Positions 54,859 to 63,201 of a DNA stretch of 64,000 nucleotides are shown one piece after another. The position numbers and the translations under genes were made by a program. The stretch comes from Ralstonia insidiosa (lineage in GTDB: Bacteria > Pseudomonadota > Gammaproteobacteria > Burkholderiales > Burkholderiaceae). Position 1 is the stretch's first letter; the number at the start of each line of letters is the position of its first letter. The stretch is taken from NCBI RefSeq assembly GCF_008801405.1, contig NZ_VZPV01000003.1, positions 248,001-312,000 on the forward strand, given 5' to 3'. Below the pieces are notes generated by a model that was not told the origin of the DNA, did not search any database, and saw nothing but the letters and a program-made list of their open reading frames with translations.

Positions 54859-55549
54859 GAGCGTGGGCCTGTTGAATGGCATCGAGCATCGACCAGAGGA
54901 TGTCGAGCTTGAACTGCAGGATGTCCAGCGCGCGCTGCTGTTGCTCCGGCGTGCGGAAGTAGTCGAGCGTCACGCGCAGGCCGTGTTCAACATCGCGCGA
55001 GGCCAGCGGAATACGCGAGCGGAAATAGGCCAGCCCTTCCGGCTGCACCCAGGGATACTGCTCGGGCCAGCCGGCCAACCGCTCCTTGTGGATGTCCGGT
55101 GCAAACATCTCTGTGAGGGAAGAACACACGGCCTCCTGCCACGGTGCACGGCGCGCGAAGTTGACATACGCGTCCACAGCAAAGCGCACACCCGGCAACA
55201 GATGCTGATGCGACCACAACGCGTCGCGCTTCAGCCCAACCGCTTCACCCAGACGCACCCAGCTCTCGATGCCGCCAGGCCGGTCATCGTCGCCGTCGTG
55301 ATCGTGAATGCGGACGATCCACTCGCGGCGCGTTTCCCGGTCGGGGCAGTTGGACAGGATGGCCGCATCCTTGAGCGGGATGTTGACCTGGTAATAGAAG
55401 CGGTTGGCAACCCAGGTGCGGATCTCCTCCGGCGTGCATTCCCCGGCGCGCATGCGCAGGTTGAACGGGTGGTGGATGTGGTAGCCGGCCTGCTTCGCAC
55501 GCAGGCGGGCTTCGAACTCGTGGGCGTTCCAGGCAACAGGGTGTGTCAT
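54839..55549 (-). CDS. pqqC: PQQ synthase PqqC
   Basis: Haem-oxygenase-fold oxidase of 236 aa catalysing the final cyclisation/oxidation. Conserved stretches: YHIHHPFNLRMRAGECT, ANRFYYQVNIPLKDAAIL, and RIHDHDGDDDRPGGIE. Length is normal for the family. ATGA-type overlap with pqqB. Confidence 0.95.
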   Translation of the reverse strand: MTHPVAWNAHEFEARLRAKQAGYHIHHPFNLRMRAGECTPEEIRTWVANRFYYQVNIPLKDAAILSNCPDRETRREWIVRIHDHDGDDDRPGGIESWVRLGEAVGLKRDALWSHQHLLPGVRFAVDAYVNFARRAPWQEAVCSSLTEMFAPDIHKERLAGWPEQYPWVQPEGLAYFRSRIPLASRDVEHGLRVTLDYFRTPEQQQRALDILQFKLDILWSMLDAIQQAHAHDAIPA

Positions 55550-56463
55550 AGCGCGATTTCCATGCCGTCGTAAGCCACCTCGATGCCGTGCGCATCCAAC
55601 TCCCGGCGTTGCGGGGAGTCTTCGTCGAGGATCGGGTTGGTGTTGTTGATGTGGATGAGGATCTTGCGTGCGGCCGGCAACTGGTCGAGCGTCTCGATCA
55701 TGCCGCCAGGGCCGGATTGCGCGAGGTGTCCCATGTCAGCGGCCGTCTTGGTGGAGAAGCCGAGGGCGAGCATCTCGTCATCGCGCCAGCAGGTGCCATC
55801 GACCAGTACCACATCGGCGGCACCCATCTCGTCGAACACGTGCGGTTCGATGCGTGCGAGGCCCGGTGCATAGAAGGCGCGCCGACCGCTCTTGCGATCG
55901 ACGATGCGCAGGCCTATGTTGTCGCCCACGCGGTGGGCATTGCGGCTGGGCGAATACGGCGGCGACTTGCTCTCCAGCGGGATCGCCGTCAGTGCCAGAT
56001 TGTCGAGCGGCGGGACGGAGAACGCCGTGCCGTCCAGCGAAAGCGTGTGGGTATCCAGCCCGCAGTAATACGACAGCAGGTGTGTGAGCGGGAACGCGGT
56101 GGACAGATCGCTCAGCACTGCCGCGCTGGCATAGAGCGGCAACGGCTGCCGGTGCTCGCGCAGCATCAGCAGACCCGTGACATGGTCGATCTGCGCATCC
56201 ATCAGCACCACGCCCGCGATGCCCGTATCGCGCGGCGTGCGCGCCGGTTGCAGCGCCGGCGATGCGCGCAATTGCGCGAGGATGTCCGGCGAGGCATTCA
56301 CCACGATCCAGTTGTGCAGACCATCGCCCAGCGCGATGGAAGATTGCGTGCGCGGGGTGGCGCGCACGGTGCCGCGCCGCACGCCGTCGCAGTTGCGGCA
56401 GTTGCAGTTCCACTGCGGGAAACCGCCGCCGGCGGCCGAGCCAAGAACTCTGAGTATCGTCAT
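55546..56463 (-). CDS. pqqB: PQQ biosynthesis protein PqqB
   Basis: MBL-fold protein of 305 aa, now viewed as a hydroxylase of the tyrosine moiety in PQQ synthesis. N-terminus LGSAAGGGFPQWNCNCRNC and metal-fold segments (MDAQIDHVTGLLMLREH, HINNTNPIL) fit PqqB. It follows pqqA after a 136-bp gap with a terminator and an alternative hairpin. Confidence 0.95.
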   Translation of the reverse strand: MTILRVLGSAAGGGFPQWNCNCRNCDGVRRGTVRATPRTQSSIALGDGLHNWIVVNASPDILAQLRASPALQPARTPRDTGIAGVVLMDAQIDHVTGLLMLREHRQPLPLYASAAVLSDLSTAFPLTHLLSYYCGLDTHTLSLDGTAFSVPPLDNLALTAIPLESKSPPYSPSRNAHRVGDNIGLRIVDRKSGRRAFYAPGLARIEPHVFDEMGAADVVLVDGTCWRDDEMLALGFSTKTAADMGHLAQSGPGGMIETLDQLPAARKILIHINNTNPILDEDSPQRRELDAHGIEVAYDGMEIAL

Positions 56464-56527
56464 GATGCGAGCCCAACGTGTTGAGCGGATTGAGCAAGAA
56501 TTCGGCCAGGAAGATGCACGAGGAAGT

Positions 56528-56551
56528 CGGCGGGCGAAAAAAAACCCGCCG
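56528..56551 (-). promoter_or_regulatory. Alternative (anti-terminator-like) hairpin in the pqqA-pqqB spacer
   Basis: CGGCGGG pairs perfectly with CCCGCCG around a loop containing the U8 tract. Five of its bases are also needed by the terminator stem, so the two structures exclude each other. Confidence 0.5.
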
Positions 56552-56567
56552 TGAAAAACCAGCGGGC
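56537..56567 (-). terminator. Rho-independent terminator between pqqA and pqqB
   Basis: On the minus strand GCCCGC-N12-GCGGG(U) followed by eight T. It would end most pqqA transcripts before pqqB, which fits the known excess of pqqA message. Confidence 0.75.
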
Positions 56568-56599
56568 TTAGAGGGCTTTGCGTGCTCAGTCGTGCGACA

Positions 56600-56674
56600 T
56601 CAGCGGTTCGCGATGTACATGGTGATCTCGAACCCCAGTCGCAGTTCGGTGTAGGCGGGCGTTGTCCAGTTCAT
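56600..56674 (-). CDS. pqqA: PQQ precursor peptide PqqA
   Basis: Peptide of 24 aa that is the substrate for PQQ. It starts MNWTTPAYTELRLG and has the crosslinked Glu and Tyr in EITMY, then IANR at the end, as in most PqqA. GGAGGAGAC lies directly before the ATG, a very strong ribosome site. Divergent from the alpha/beta hydrolase gene. Confidence 0.95.
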   Translation of the reverse strand: MNWTTPAYTELRLGFEITMYIANR

Positions 56675-56773
56675 GTCTCCTCCGTGAGGGTTGGCATAGT
56701 TAGTGAGTGCAATGTTCTGCAGCTGACGCAGGCGTTTTGCCGAACGCAGCCGCCCATCATGAAGGCAACATCC

Positions 56774-57718
56774 ATGCCCACTCCAGACTGGCCCGCTACT
56801 TCCGTTCGCCTTGACCTGCGCACGCCGGACGGTCATGTCCTGCATGTGCGGCAATGCGGGCCGGACAGCGGCGAGCCCTGGCTGGTGCTGCATGGCGGCC
56901 CTGGCAGCGGCTGCTCGCCTTCGATGGCCGCGTGGTTCGATCCACTGCGGCATCGTGCCGTGCTACCGGACCAGCGCGGCGCAGGACGCTCGCGCCCGGC
57001 CGGCACCCTGCGGCGCAATACGGTGACGGCGCTGCTGGCTGATCTGGAACAACTGCGCGCCACGCTGGGCATCGCGCGCTGGGGCGTGGTCGGCGGGTCA
57101 TGGGGTGCGGCGCTGGCGCTGGCCTATGCGGACCGCTTTCCCGATGCGGTGGCGGCGCTGGTGTTGCGCGGCACCTTCCTGACCGGCTTTGACGATGTGC
57201 AGGCGCTGTTCAACGCGCGCGGCGCCGGCCGTGATCTGTTGCGTGGAATTGATCGACGGGGCGAGGGTTTTCCCGGCGGGCGTGGGCGCCTGCTCGTTGC
57301 AACAGATTTGTTGCAGGTTGGTACAACTGTTCAGAAATGGAACATCGCCACACAGTGGCAGCGCGCAGAGCGTCGGTTGTTGGGGCTACGGCCGCAGGCG
57401 GGGCACCCAACGTGGCCGCAACAGATGGGCTTGGTGCGCAAATACCGGCTGCAGGCGCATTACCTCCACCGCCGGGCGGGGCTGGGCAAGTCTGCGCTGC
57501 TGAGGGCGGCTGCACGTATCGGCGCACGTGGGGTGCCGGTCACGCTGCTGCATGGCCGGCAAGACAACGTTTGCCGACCGGAGAATGCGCTGCGCCTGTC
57601 TGCAGCGATGCCGCAGGCCCGGTTGGTGTGGGTGCAGGGCGGGCACCTGGCCGAGGGCGAGATGGCGCAGGCGCTGGGCGCCGCCATTCGCGCGTCGGCG
57701 TGGTCAGACGGTGTCTGA
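56774..57718 (+). CDS. Proline iminopeptidase-like alpha/beta hydrolase
   Basis: Protein of 314 aa. Proline iminopeptidase motifs: LHGGPGSGC (oxyanion), DQRGAGRSRP, and the nucleophile elbow GGSWGAAL. The Asp and His are in GRQDNVC and GGHLAEGEM. ATG 56774 has AAGG upstream; ATG 56759 is the other candidate. Next to pqqA it could trim the crosslinked peptide, since this locus has no PqqF-type protease, but that is inference. Its end overlaps the convergent activator gene by 15 bp. Confidence 0.82.
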   Translation: MPTPDWPATSVRLDLRTPDGHVLHVRQCGPDSGEPWLVLHGGPGSGCSPSMAAWFDPLRHRAVLPDQRGAGRSRPAGTLRRNTVTALLADLEQLRATLGIARWGVVGGSWGAALALAYADRFPDAVAALVLRGTFLTGFDDVQALFNARGAGRDLLRGIDRRGEGFPGGRGRLLVATDLLQVGTTVQKWNIATQWQRAERRLLGLRPQAGHPTWPQQMGLVRKYRLQAHYLHRRAGLGKSALLRAAARIGARGVPVTLLHGRQDNVCRPENALRLSAAMPQARLVWVQGGHLAEGEMAQALGAAIRASAWSDGV

Positions 57719-59695
57719 GGGCAGGCCGCCGGCCTCGTCGATCCTGCGGTAGATGGTGTTGCGCGAAATGCCGAGCGCCTTGGCGGCAGCCGAGATGTTG
57801 CCGTTGTGCGCCTTCACCGCTGCCATGATGGCCATGCTTTCCACGTCGGCAAGCCGCTTGGGGTGAGCGTTGCCGGGGGCGACAGCGGCTGGTTGCACAT
57901 CCGCAGCCGTTGCACTGACCGGCGCAGGTTGGTCGCCATGGCGCGCCTGCCAGTCTTCAAGAAAGTCGTCGGGCAGGTGGTCTTCCGTGATTTCTGGCGC
58001 GCCATCGGCCATCAGCCGGGCAGTGCGCAGCAGGTTGCCGAGTTGGCGGATGTTGCCGGGCCAGTGGTAGCTGCGGAACATCTGCATCACGGCCTCGCTG
58101 ATGGGTGGCGCGTCTGCCTGTTCCTGCTGCAGCAGCTTGCTGGCCACCACATCGAGGTCGCTGCGTTCGCGCAATGCTGGCAGGCGCACGACGAGGCCGT
58201 TGAGGCGGTAGTACAGGTCTTCGCGGAACTGGCCGCTGGCCACCATCTCGCGCATATTGCGGTGCGTCGCACACACCACCGCCACATCCACCTGGATCAG
58301 CTTGTTGCTGCCCAGCGGCGACACCGCACGCTCCTGCAGCGCGCGCAGCATGCGGGCCTGCAGGTGCAGCGGCATGTCGCCGATTTCATCGAGGAACAGC
58401 GTGCCGCCGTTGGCCAGCACCATCTTGCCGATGCCGCCTTTCTTGCGCGCGCCGGTGAAAGCGCCTTCTTCGTAGCCGAAAAGCTCCGATTCGATGAGCG
58501 CTTCCGGAATCGATGCGCAGTTCACGGCGACAAACGGCCCGGCGTGGCGCGGGCTGTCGGCGTGGATGGCGCGTGCCAGCAGTTCCTTGCCGGTGCCGGT
58601 CTCGCCCAACACCATGATGGTGATGCCCTTGCCGATCACCTTGCGCAGCTTGCCGATGACGGTCTTGATCTGGGCATCGCCCGTGTCCAGCGCCTCCAGG
58701 CTGGCGGGTTGCCTGGCCGGCTCGATGTAAGGGCGACGCGGCGCCGTATCACGGTCGATTGGCATATCTGTGCCAATTGCACCGCCCACGATGCGGTTTG
58801 CAGGCCGCTTCCATTCCACACGCGCAAACACCTTCACGCCGCTAGGCAACTGCAACTGCACGATGCCCGCCGGCGCGCTGCGCTCCCGGTCGATCAGTTG
58901 CGACATCGACAGCCCGAACAGTGACGAGAAGGTATGCGCATGCAGGGAGCGGCTCGACAACCCAAGCTGGAATTCGCCGCTGCGGTTGGCCGACAGGAAG
59001 CGCCCCGCCGGCGTGAAGGCGGCAATGCCTTCGACCAGCGTGCCGATGAACTCCGGGCGTGAGTGGAAATGGATGCACACCACGTCCTGGAACGTGTTGG
59101 CAAACAGCTGGTTTTCGATCATTTGCGCAGACATGCGTACCAGCGCCATGGTGTGCTTGTGGAAGCCGCGGTGGTCGCCCGTCACGTCCAGCGCGCCCAC
59201 CGTTGCGCCGTACGGATCGAAGATCGGCGCGCAGGAACAGGTGAGGAACTGGTTGGCCTGCAGATAGTGTTCAGAGCCGTGGACCAGCGTGGGTTTGGCA
59301 TCGGCCAGCGCCGTGCCGATGGCGTTGGTGCCCCGGGCTTCCTCCGACCATGACGCGCCCGGTTGCAAGGCCACCTTGCTGGCTTGGGCGAGGAAATCGT
59401 CATCGCCCAGCGAATGCAGGATCAGGCCCGACGTGTCGGTCAGGATCACCATGCTCTGCGTGTTGACGATCTGGCTGTAGAGCGTCTCCATCACGGGCAG
59501 TGCATGCGCAAACAAGGATTGGCTGCGCTCGATCTCGGTTTTCAGCTCGCTTTGCAGCACCGGGCAGAAGTCGGGCGACTCATAGGGCCGCAAGCCATAG
59601 GACTTGGATCGTTCGTGCGATTGCGCGATCAGCTCGGGCTGATCTGCCAGAGCACTTTCGGAACCGCGCGAGTCGGCTGCCGCGTGAGGGATCAT
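57704..59695 (-). CDS. AcoR-like sigma-54-dependent activator
   Basis: Enhancer-binding protein of 663 aa. A GAF domain spans about 60-200, then a PAS-like segment (about 205-330), the AAA+ domain with Walker A GETGTGK (364-370) and the sigma-54 contact loop GAFTGA (411-416), and a C-terminal Fis HTH (NGNISAAAKALGISRNTIYRR). Resembles AcoR of acetoin catabolism and regulators next to quinoprotein alcohol dehydrogenases. ATG 59695 follows AAGGAGACCGACC. It very likely acts at the four sigma-54 promoters in this region. Confidence 0.93.
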   Translation of the reverse strand: MIPHAAADSRGSESALADQPELIAQSHERSKSYGLRPYESPDFCPVLQSELKTEIERSQSLFAHALPVMETLYSQIVNTQSMVILTDTSGLILHSLGDDDFLAQASKVALQPGASWSEEARGTNAIGTALADAKPTLVHGSEHYLQANQFLTCSCAPIFDPYGATVGALDVTGDHRGFHKHTMALVRMSAQMIENQLFANTFQDVVCIHFHSRPEFIGTLVEGIAAFTPAGRFLSANRSGEFQLGLSSRSLHAHTFSSLFGLSMSQLIDRERSAPAGIVQLQLPSGVKVFARVEWKRPANRIVGGAIGTDMPIDRDTAPRRPYIEPARQPASLEALDTGDAQIKTVIGKLRKVIGKGITIMVLGETGTGKELLARAIHADSPRHAGPFVAVNCASIPEALIESELFGYEEGAFTGARKKGGIGKMVLANGGTLFLDEIGDMPLHLQARMLRALQERAVSPLGSNKLIQVDVAVVCATHRNMREMVASGQFREDLYYRLNGLVVRLPALRERSDLDVVASKLLQQEQADAPPISEAVMQMFRSYHWPGNIRQLGNLLRTARLMADGAPEITEDHLPDDFLEDWQARHGDQPAPVSATAADVQPAAVAPGNAHPKRLADVESMAIMAAVKAHNGNISAAAKALGISRNTIYRRIDEAGGLPSDTV

Positions 59696-59779
59696 GGTCG
59701 GTCTCCTTAAACTCGCCCGCAATCTGTGTGCGGGTCGCCCGGCTCGCCCTGGTCGCGATCGCCAGGAACAAGCCGGAAG

Positions 59780-59796
59780 TGTTGCGCCATGAAGCA
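59780..59796 (+). promoter_or_regulatory. Putative activator site, cytochrome c-550 promoter (site 1)
   Basis: TGTTGCGCCATGAAGCA, a 17-bp dyad fitting TGTTSC-N5-GSARCA with one mismatch (A for G/C). Its centre lies 32 bp, three helical turns, from the second copy. Confidence 0.6.
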
Positions 59797-59811
59797 AGAC
59801 CCTTGCCAGGG

Positions 59812-59828
59812 TGTTGCATTCCTGAGCA
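59812..59828 (+). promoter_or_regulatory. Putative activator site, cytochrome c-550 promoter (site 2)
   Basis: TGTTGCATTCCTGAGCA differs from the ALDH-promoter copy at only three of 17 positions. Centre about 112 bp before the predicted start. Confidence 0.62.
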
Positions 59829-59904
59829 CCTGTTGCCAATCCACGCGCCGGATCTCCAGACCGCTTCGCGGATGTTCCCCGATTTGCCGGTCGCTTTATC
59901 GCCT

Positions 59905-59920
59905 TGGTATGGGTCTTGCA
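59905..59920 (+). promoter_or_regulatory. Sigma-54 promoter of the cytochrome c-550 gene
   Basis: TGGTATG-GGTC-TTGCA against TGGCACG-N4-TTGCA: two transitions, full -12 element. Predicted start near 59932, 34 bp before the gene. Confidence 0.72.
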
Positions 59921-59965
59921 GAAAGGTCTCCAAAAATCGTTTTAACGACACTAAGGAGACAACTC

Positions 59966-60451
59966 TTGAAAACGCCTCGCAACTTGTTCGCGCTGCTTTC
60001 TGCCTGCGCACTTCTGGCTGGGGGATTGCCCGCCACCGCAACCGCGCATGGCGATGTCACGCCGCAGGCCGTGGACACGCACACCTTACCGCAACTGGGC
60101 GCCGATTGGCGTCAGGACAATCCATACCGCGCAGGCCCTGCACATGACGAGGCATTGCGCATCGGGGCCTCGGCGTACAACCAGAACTGCGCGCGCTGCC
60201 ACGGGCTGGAAGCCATCTCCGGTGGGATTGCGCCTGACCTGCGCAAGCTCGATACCGACTGCATGTCGCTGGCCGACGGGAAGAAGAAGGACGCTTGTTT
60301 CGCAGAGGTCTCGCAGTACATGACGAGCACCGTGCGCCATGGCCGTACGCGTGACGGCCGCGTCTACATGCCGCCGTTTGACGGCGTGCTGAGCCAGGAA
60401 GCCGTCTGGGCGATCAAGACCTATCTGGAGTCGCGCCGCGTGCAGGATTAA
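59966..60451 (+). CDS. Cytochrome c-550 PedF-type
   Basis: Periplasmic monohaem cytochrome of 161 aa. TTG 59966 is taken as start because AAGGAGACAACTC precedes it and the product then has a signal peptide (MKTPRNLFALLSACALLAGG to TAHG); no ATG fits. The haem motif is CARCH, the Met ligand is in YMPPFDG, and an extra Cys pair flanks a Lys-rich loop (CMSLADGKKKDAC), as in PedF. It should carry electrons from the quinoprotein dehydrogenase. Confidence 0.9.
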   Translation: MKTPRNLFALLSACALLAGGLPATATAHGDVTPQAVDTHTLPQLGADWRQDNPYRAGPAHDEALRIGASAYNQNCARCHGLEAISGGIAPDLRKLDTDCMSLADGKKKDACFAEVSQYMTSTVRHGRTRDGRVYMPPFDGVLSQEAVWAIKTYLESRRVQD

Positions 60452-60544
60452 GCGGCCGTCCCGTTGTTTGCAGTTTCGCGAGCCGGCGCTGTCCCAGTCT
60501 GCGTGCTGCGTCGGCTCGTCTATCTATCCGCCAGGAGAGGTCTC

Positions 60545-61438
60545 ATGAACGCCCGTCTTCGGTTGGACACGGCTCGGTTCTTTTGTCGTCTTGGCCGGAG
60601 CCTTGCCAGCTTCCTAGTTGCTGCGGCAGTCATTTGGGTGGGCGCCGCACCGGCGCATGCCGACATGGCAAAGATTCGTCAGAGCGGCAGCCTGAAGGTC
60701 GCGCTGTACAAAGGCCTGCCGCCATTCTCAGACAACGTTGGCGGCCAGTTCACCGGCATCGACGTTGCGCTGGCGAACGCACTCAGCAAGCAGATGGGGT
60801 TGTCTGCCGCGCTGCTGCCGTTCGATGCCGACGACGACGGCATGTCGGGCGACCTGCGCAACATGGTTTGGAAGGGGCACTACCTGGGGTACGGCCCGGC
60901 CGACGTCATGCTGCACGTGCCGGTTGACCCCGCGTTCATACGCCAGAACCACCAGGTGCTGATCTTCGCGCCGTATCACCGTGAGGGGTTCGTGCTGGCC
61001 TACGATCATGACCGTATCCATCAGGTCAGCCGCTTCGAGGACTTGGCCGGCCAGCCGACCGGTGCGGAACAGGGGTCGGCAGGTGCCAATGCCTTGCTCT
61101 CGGGCGCCCAAGGCGCGCTGCGCGACAAGGTGAAGATCTACGCTGAAGCTGACGCGGCATTGCGCGCTTTGTTCTCCGGCGAAATCGCCGCGGTGATGGT
61201 GACGCGCTCGCAGTACGAAAGCGCGTTGAAAACGCAGGGCAAGTCTGCCGCACGCTTCCTCGTCACTGAACTTGAGTCGCCCGTTCTGCCTCCGCGTGGC
61301 TGGGCCATTGGCATGGCGGTCAAGGAGGATCAGCGCGCGCTGGCGCAGGCGCTGGAAAGTGCACTGCAAGCCCTGCGCGAGAGCGGTGAATTGCAGCGCA
61401 TTTTTGCCCGGTATGGGGTGTCGATCGTGGCGCCTTAG
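60545..61438 (+). CDS. Quinoprotein-associated periplasmic binding protein (MoxJ/XoxJ-like)
   Basis: Solute-binding-fold protein of 297 aa with a signal peptide ending at AHA. Family start ADMAKIRQSGSLKVALYKGLPPFSD, then DIDVALANALSKQ-like sequence (TGIDVALANALSKQMG). Proteins of this class are encoded with PQQ alcohol dehydrogenases and are thought to assist their maturation rather than import a solute. AGGAGAGGTCTC precedes the ATG. Confidence 0.87.
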   Translation: MNARLRLDTARFFCRLGRSLASFLVAAAVIWVGAAPAHADMAKIRQSGSLKVALYKGLPPFSDNVGGQFTGIDVALANALSKQMGLSAALLPFDADDDGMSGDLRNMVWKGHYLGYGPADVMLHVPVDPAFIRQNHQVLIFAPYHREGFVLAYDHDRIHQVSRFEDLAGQPTGAEQGSAGANALLSGAQGALRDKVKIYAEADAALRALFSGEIAAVMVTRSQYESALKTQGKSAARFLVTELESPVLPPRGWAIGMAVKEDQRALAQALESALQALRESGELQRIFARYGVSIVAP

Positions 61439-61467
61439 GGGGTAACTTAAGGGGGTAACTTAGGGGG
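61436..61467 (+). repeat. Short direct repeats across a stop codon
   Basis: TTAGGGGGTAAC, TTAAGGGGGTAAC and TTAGGGGG follow each other from the stop codon of the MoxJ-like gene, about 2.5 units of 12-13 bp. It is probably replication slippage. Confidence 0.7.
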
Positions 61468-61481
61468 CAAATATCGCCCCC
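61463..61481 (+). terminator. Hairpin after the MoxJ-like gene
   Basis: GGGGGC-AAATATC-GCCCCC, 24 bp after the stop, without a clear T-run. Candidate end of the quinoprotein transcript. Confidence 0.45.
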
Positions 61482-61484
61482 GTT

Positions 61485-61625
61485 CCTCCTCAACCTGGCT
61501 GCGAACCATCAGCACAAGTTTGGCTGGTCTTGCGAACCGTGCTTTCGGCGGCACAAACACGATCAGGTCCGCCCGGTTTCGTTGGCCTGCGCCACGAAAT
61601 CGTCGCGGAAATCTGACCTGACACC
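61485..61625 (-). pseudogene. Decayed fragment of a usp gene
   Basis: The + strand text here aligns with the 3' half of the usp gene at 13580-14035. Shared blocks include ACCATCAGCACA, TGGTCTTGCGAACC and ATCAGGTCCGC in the same order and spacing. About 43 bp encoding the ATP loop are missing, small indels shift the frame and the stop codon is lost. The recoverable peptide pieces are ADLIV and VLMVRS. Confidence 0.65.
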
Positions 61626-61767
61626 CAGACGGATACCTTAGGGAAGGGTGTCCCATGCCGTTGGATACCTGCACTGCCGGGCGTTGCGTTTCCGTACAAG
61701 TCCATGCATTGTGAGGCCCGCGCCTGACGGGGCGCATGACCACACAAGACCAAAACGGGGAGCAACG

Positions 61768-62340
61768 ATGTCTGAAGGATTTCACGTACACGGCGCACAC
61801 GACCATGTGCTGGAACACGCCGCAGAAACCGGCCACGCCGACAGCTTTGCCGGCCGCATCGCCGTCATGACGGCCATTCTGTCGACCGCCGGCGCCATCT
61901 TCGGCTACCAGGGTGGTGCCACACAAAACGAAGCGTTGCTTGCCAAGAATGAAGCCGCCATCCACAAGACGGAAGCCGCCAACCGCTGGGCCTACTACCA
62001 GGCCAAGGGCCAGAAGCAGGCGATTGCCGAGCTGACCGCACAACTGCCCGGCGCCGATCAGGCGGCCGCCAAGCGCGAAGCCCAGCGCTACGCCACCGAA
62101 AAGGAAGACATCCGCCGCCAGGCTGAAGAGCAGGAACGCTTGGCCAAGGAAGCCGACGAAGCCAGCGAGCGCGCCGTGCATCACCACCATCGCTGGGCAC
62201 AGGCGGTGGTGGCGATGCAGGTGTCGATTGCGCTGGCGGCCATCACGTTGCTGTCGCGCCGGCGCTGGCTGCAGGTGATCTCGTATGGTGTGGGTGGGCT
62301 GGGTGGTGTGTTGGCCGTGCTGGCGGTGTTGCACATCTAG
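61768..62340 (+). CDS. DUF4337-family membrane protein
   Basis: Protein of 190 aa. A His-rich start (MSEGFHVHGAHDHVLEHAAE) is followed by one TM (IAVMTAILSTAGAIFGY), a charged helical/coiled-coil segment (about 60-135) and two C-terminal TMs. This matches DUF4337 proteins, whose role is unknown. GGGGAGCAACG precedes ATG 61768. Confidence 0.85.
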   Translation: MSEGFHVHGAHDHVLEHAAETGHADSFAGRIAVMTAILSTAGAIFGYQGGATQNEALLAKNEAAIHKTEAANRWAYYQAKGQKQAIAELTAQLPGADQAAAKREAQRYATEKEDIRRQAEEQERLAKEADEASERAVHHHHRWAQAVVAMQVSIALAAITLLSRRRWLQVISYGVGGLGGVLAVLAVLHI

Positions 62341-62455
62341 ACCAGCGCAATCGTTCATCCGTTCATCATGCGGTGGTTGCGCCGCCATGTGCGCTGCCGC
62401 CAGAATGTCGCCCGTGCAGGAGGCAGCCCGCCTCCCGAAACTGGATACGAACACC

Positions 62456-63166
62456 ATGACACGCGGAATGTGGATACGGCGCGCAGTGGCAATCCTGGGC
62501 TTGTCGGCCAGCGTGCTGGCGATGGCAGCTGGCCCGGCAGTTGAGCCGGGCGAGTACATCTATGTGGAAGGCGGCAGCAGCCACGGCGCAATGTCGGTCA
62601 AGGGCAACCGCTTCAACATCGAAACCATGGGCGCGAACTGCCATACCTGCGCCGTCAGCGGTACGTTCAAGGGCCGCACCGGCGTGGCCGATGCATGCCG
62701 CATCGCGGTGTCGGGCGATAACGGCGTGCTCAAGCTCGATACGTCCGCCACGCAGGAAGCTTGCCGTGACTTCTGCGGCATGCGCGCCGGGTTCGATGGC
62801 GAGTATCGCCGTCCACCCGCTGCGTGCACTGATCGCCAACGTACGGTCCGCATCGGCCAGGCGCACAAGCAATACGCTGCCAAGGACTATGACGGCGCCC
62901 GCACGACGCTGCGTGCACTGCTCTCCGAATGCGACACCTTCATGGACTGGATCGAGCGCGACAAGGCGCGTAGCGACCTGGCCGTAACGGAATACCACCG
63001 TGGCGACAACCAACAGTGTCTGACGGCGTTGTCCGACACCGTGGCCGTACGCATGCAGGGCGACAGCTCAAGCTTCCTGCCGCCGTGCGACGCCGACAAC
63101 TACGCCTCCACCAGCAAGGCCATCCTCTACAACCAGGGGTTGTGCAAGGCGCCAGCCAAGCACTGA
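62456..63166 (+). CDS. Secreted Cys-rich protein, unknown
   Basis: Protein of 236 aa with a probable signal peptide (IRRAVAILGLSASVLAMAAG). The mature part has about ten cysteines in an even spread (NCHTCAV, ACRIAV, EACRDFCGM, AACTDRQ, ECDTF, QQCLTA, PPCDAD, GLCKAP), suggesting four or five disulfides in the periplasm. The second half looks like an alpha-helical lysozyme-inhibitor- or TPR-like region. Start is uncertain: ATG 62456 or 62468, neither with a good ribosome site. I do not recognise the family. Confidence 0.65.
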   Translation: MTRGMWIRRAVAILGLSASVLAMAAGPAVEPGEYIYVEGGSSHGAMSVKGNRFNIETMGANCHTCAVSGTFKGRTGVADACRIAVSGDNGVLKLDTSATQEACRDFCGMRAGFDGEYRRPPAACTDRQRTVRIGQAHKQYAAKDYDGARTTLRALLSECDTFMDWIERDKARSDLAVTEYHRGDNQQCLTALSDTVAVRMQGDSSSFLPPCDADNYASTSKAILYNQGLCKAPAKH

Positions 63167-63201
63167 CAGTGCGGCCTTGAGCCTTGAGGACGGCGCAGGC
63201 G

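Noticed and set aside
57704..57718. Frameshift at the hydrolase/activator junction
   Set aside because: The two genes are convergent and simply overlap by 15 bp; both C-termini look complete.
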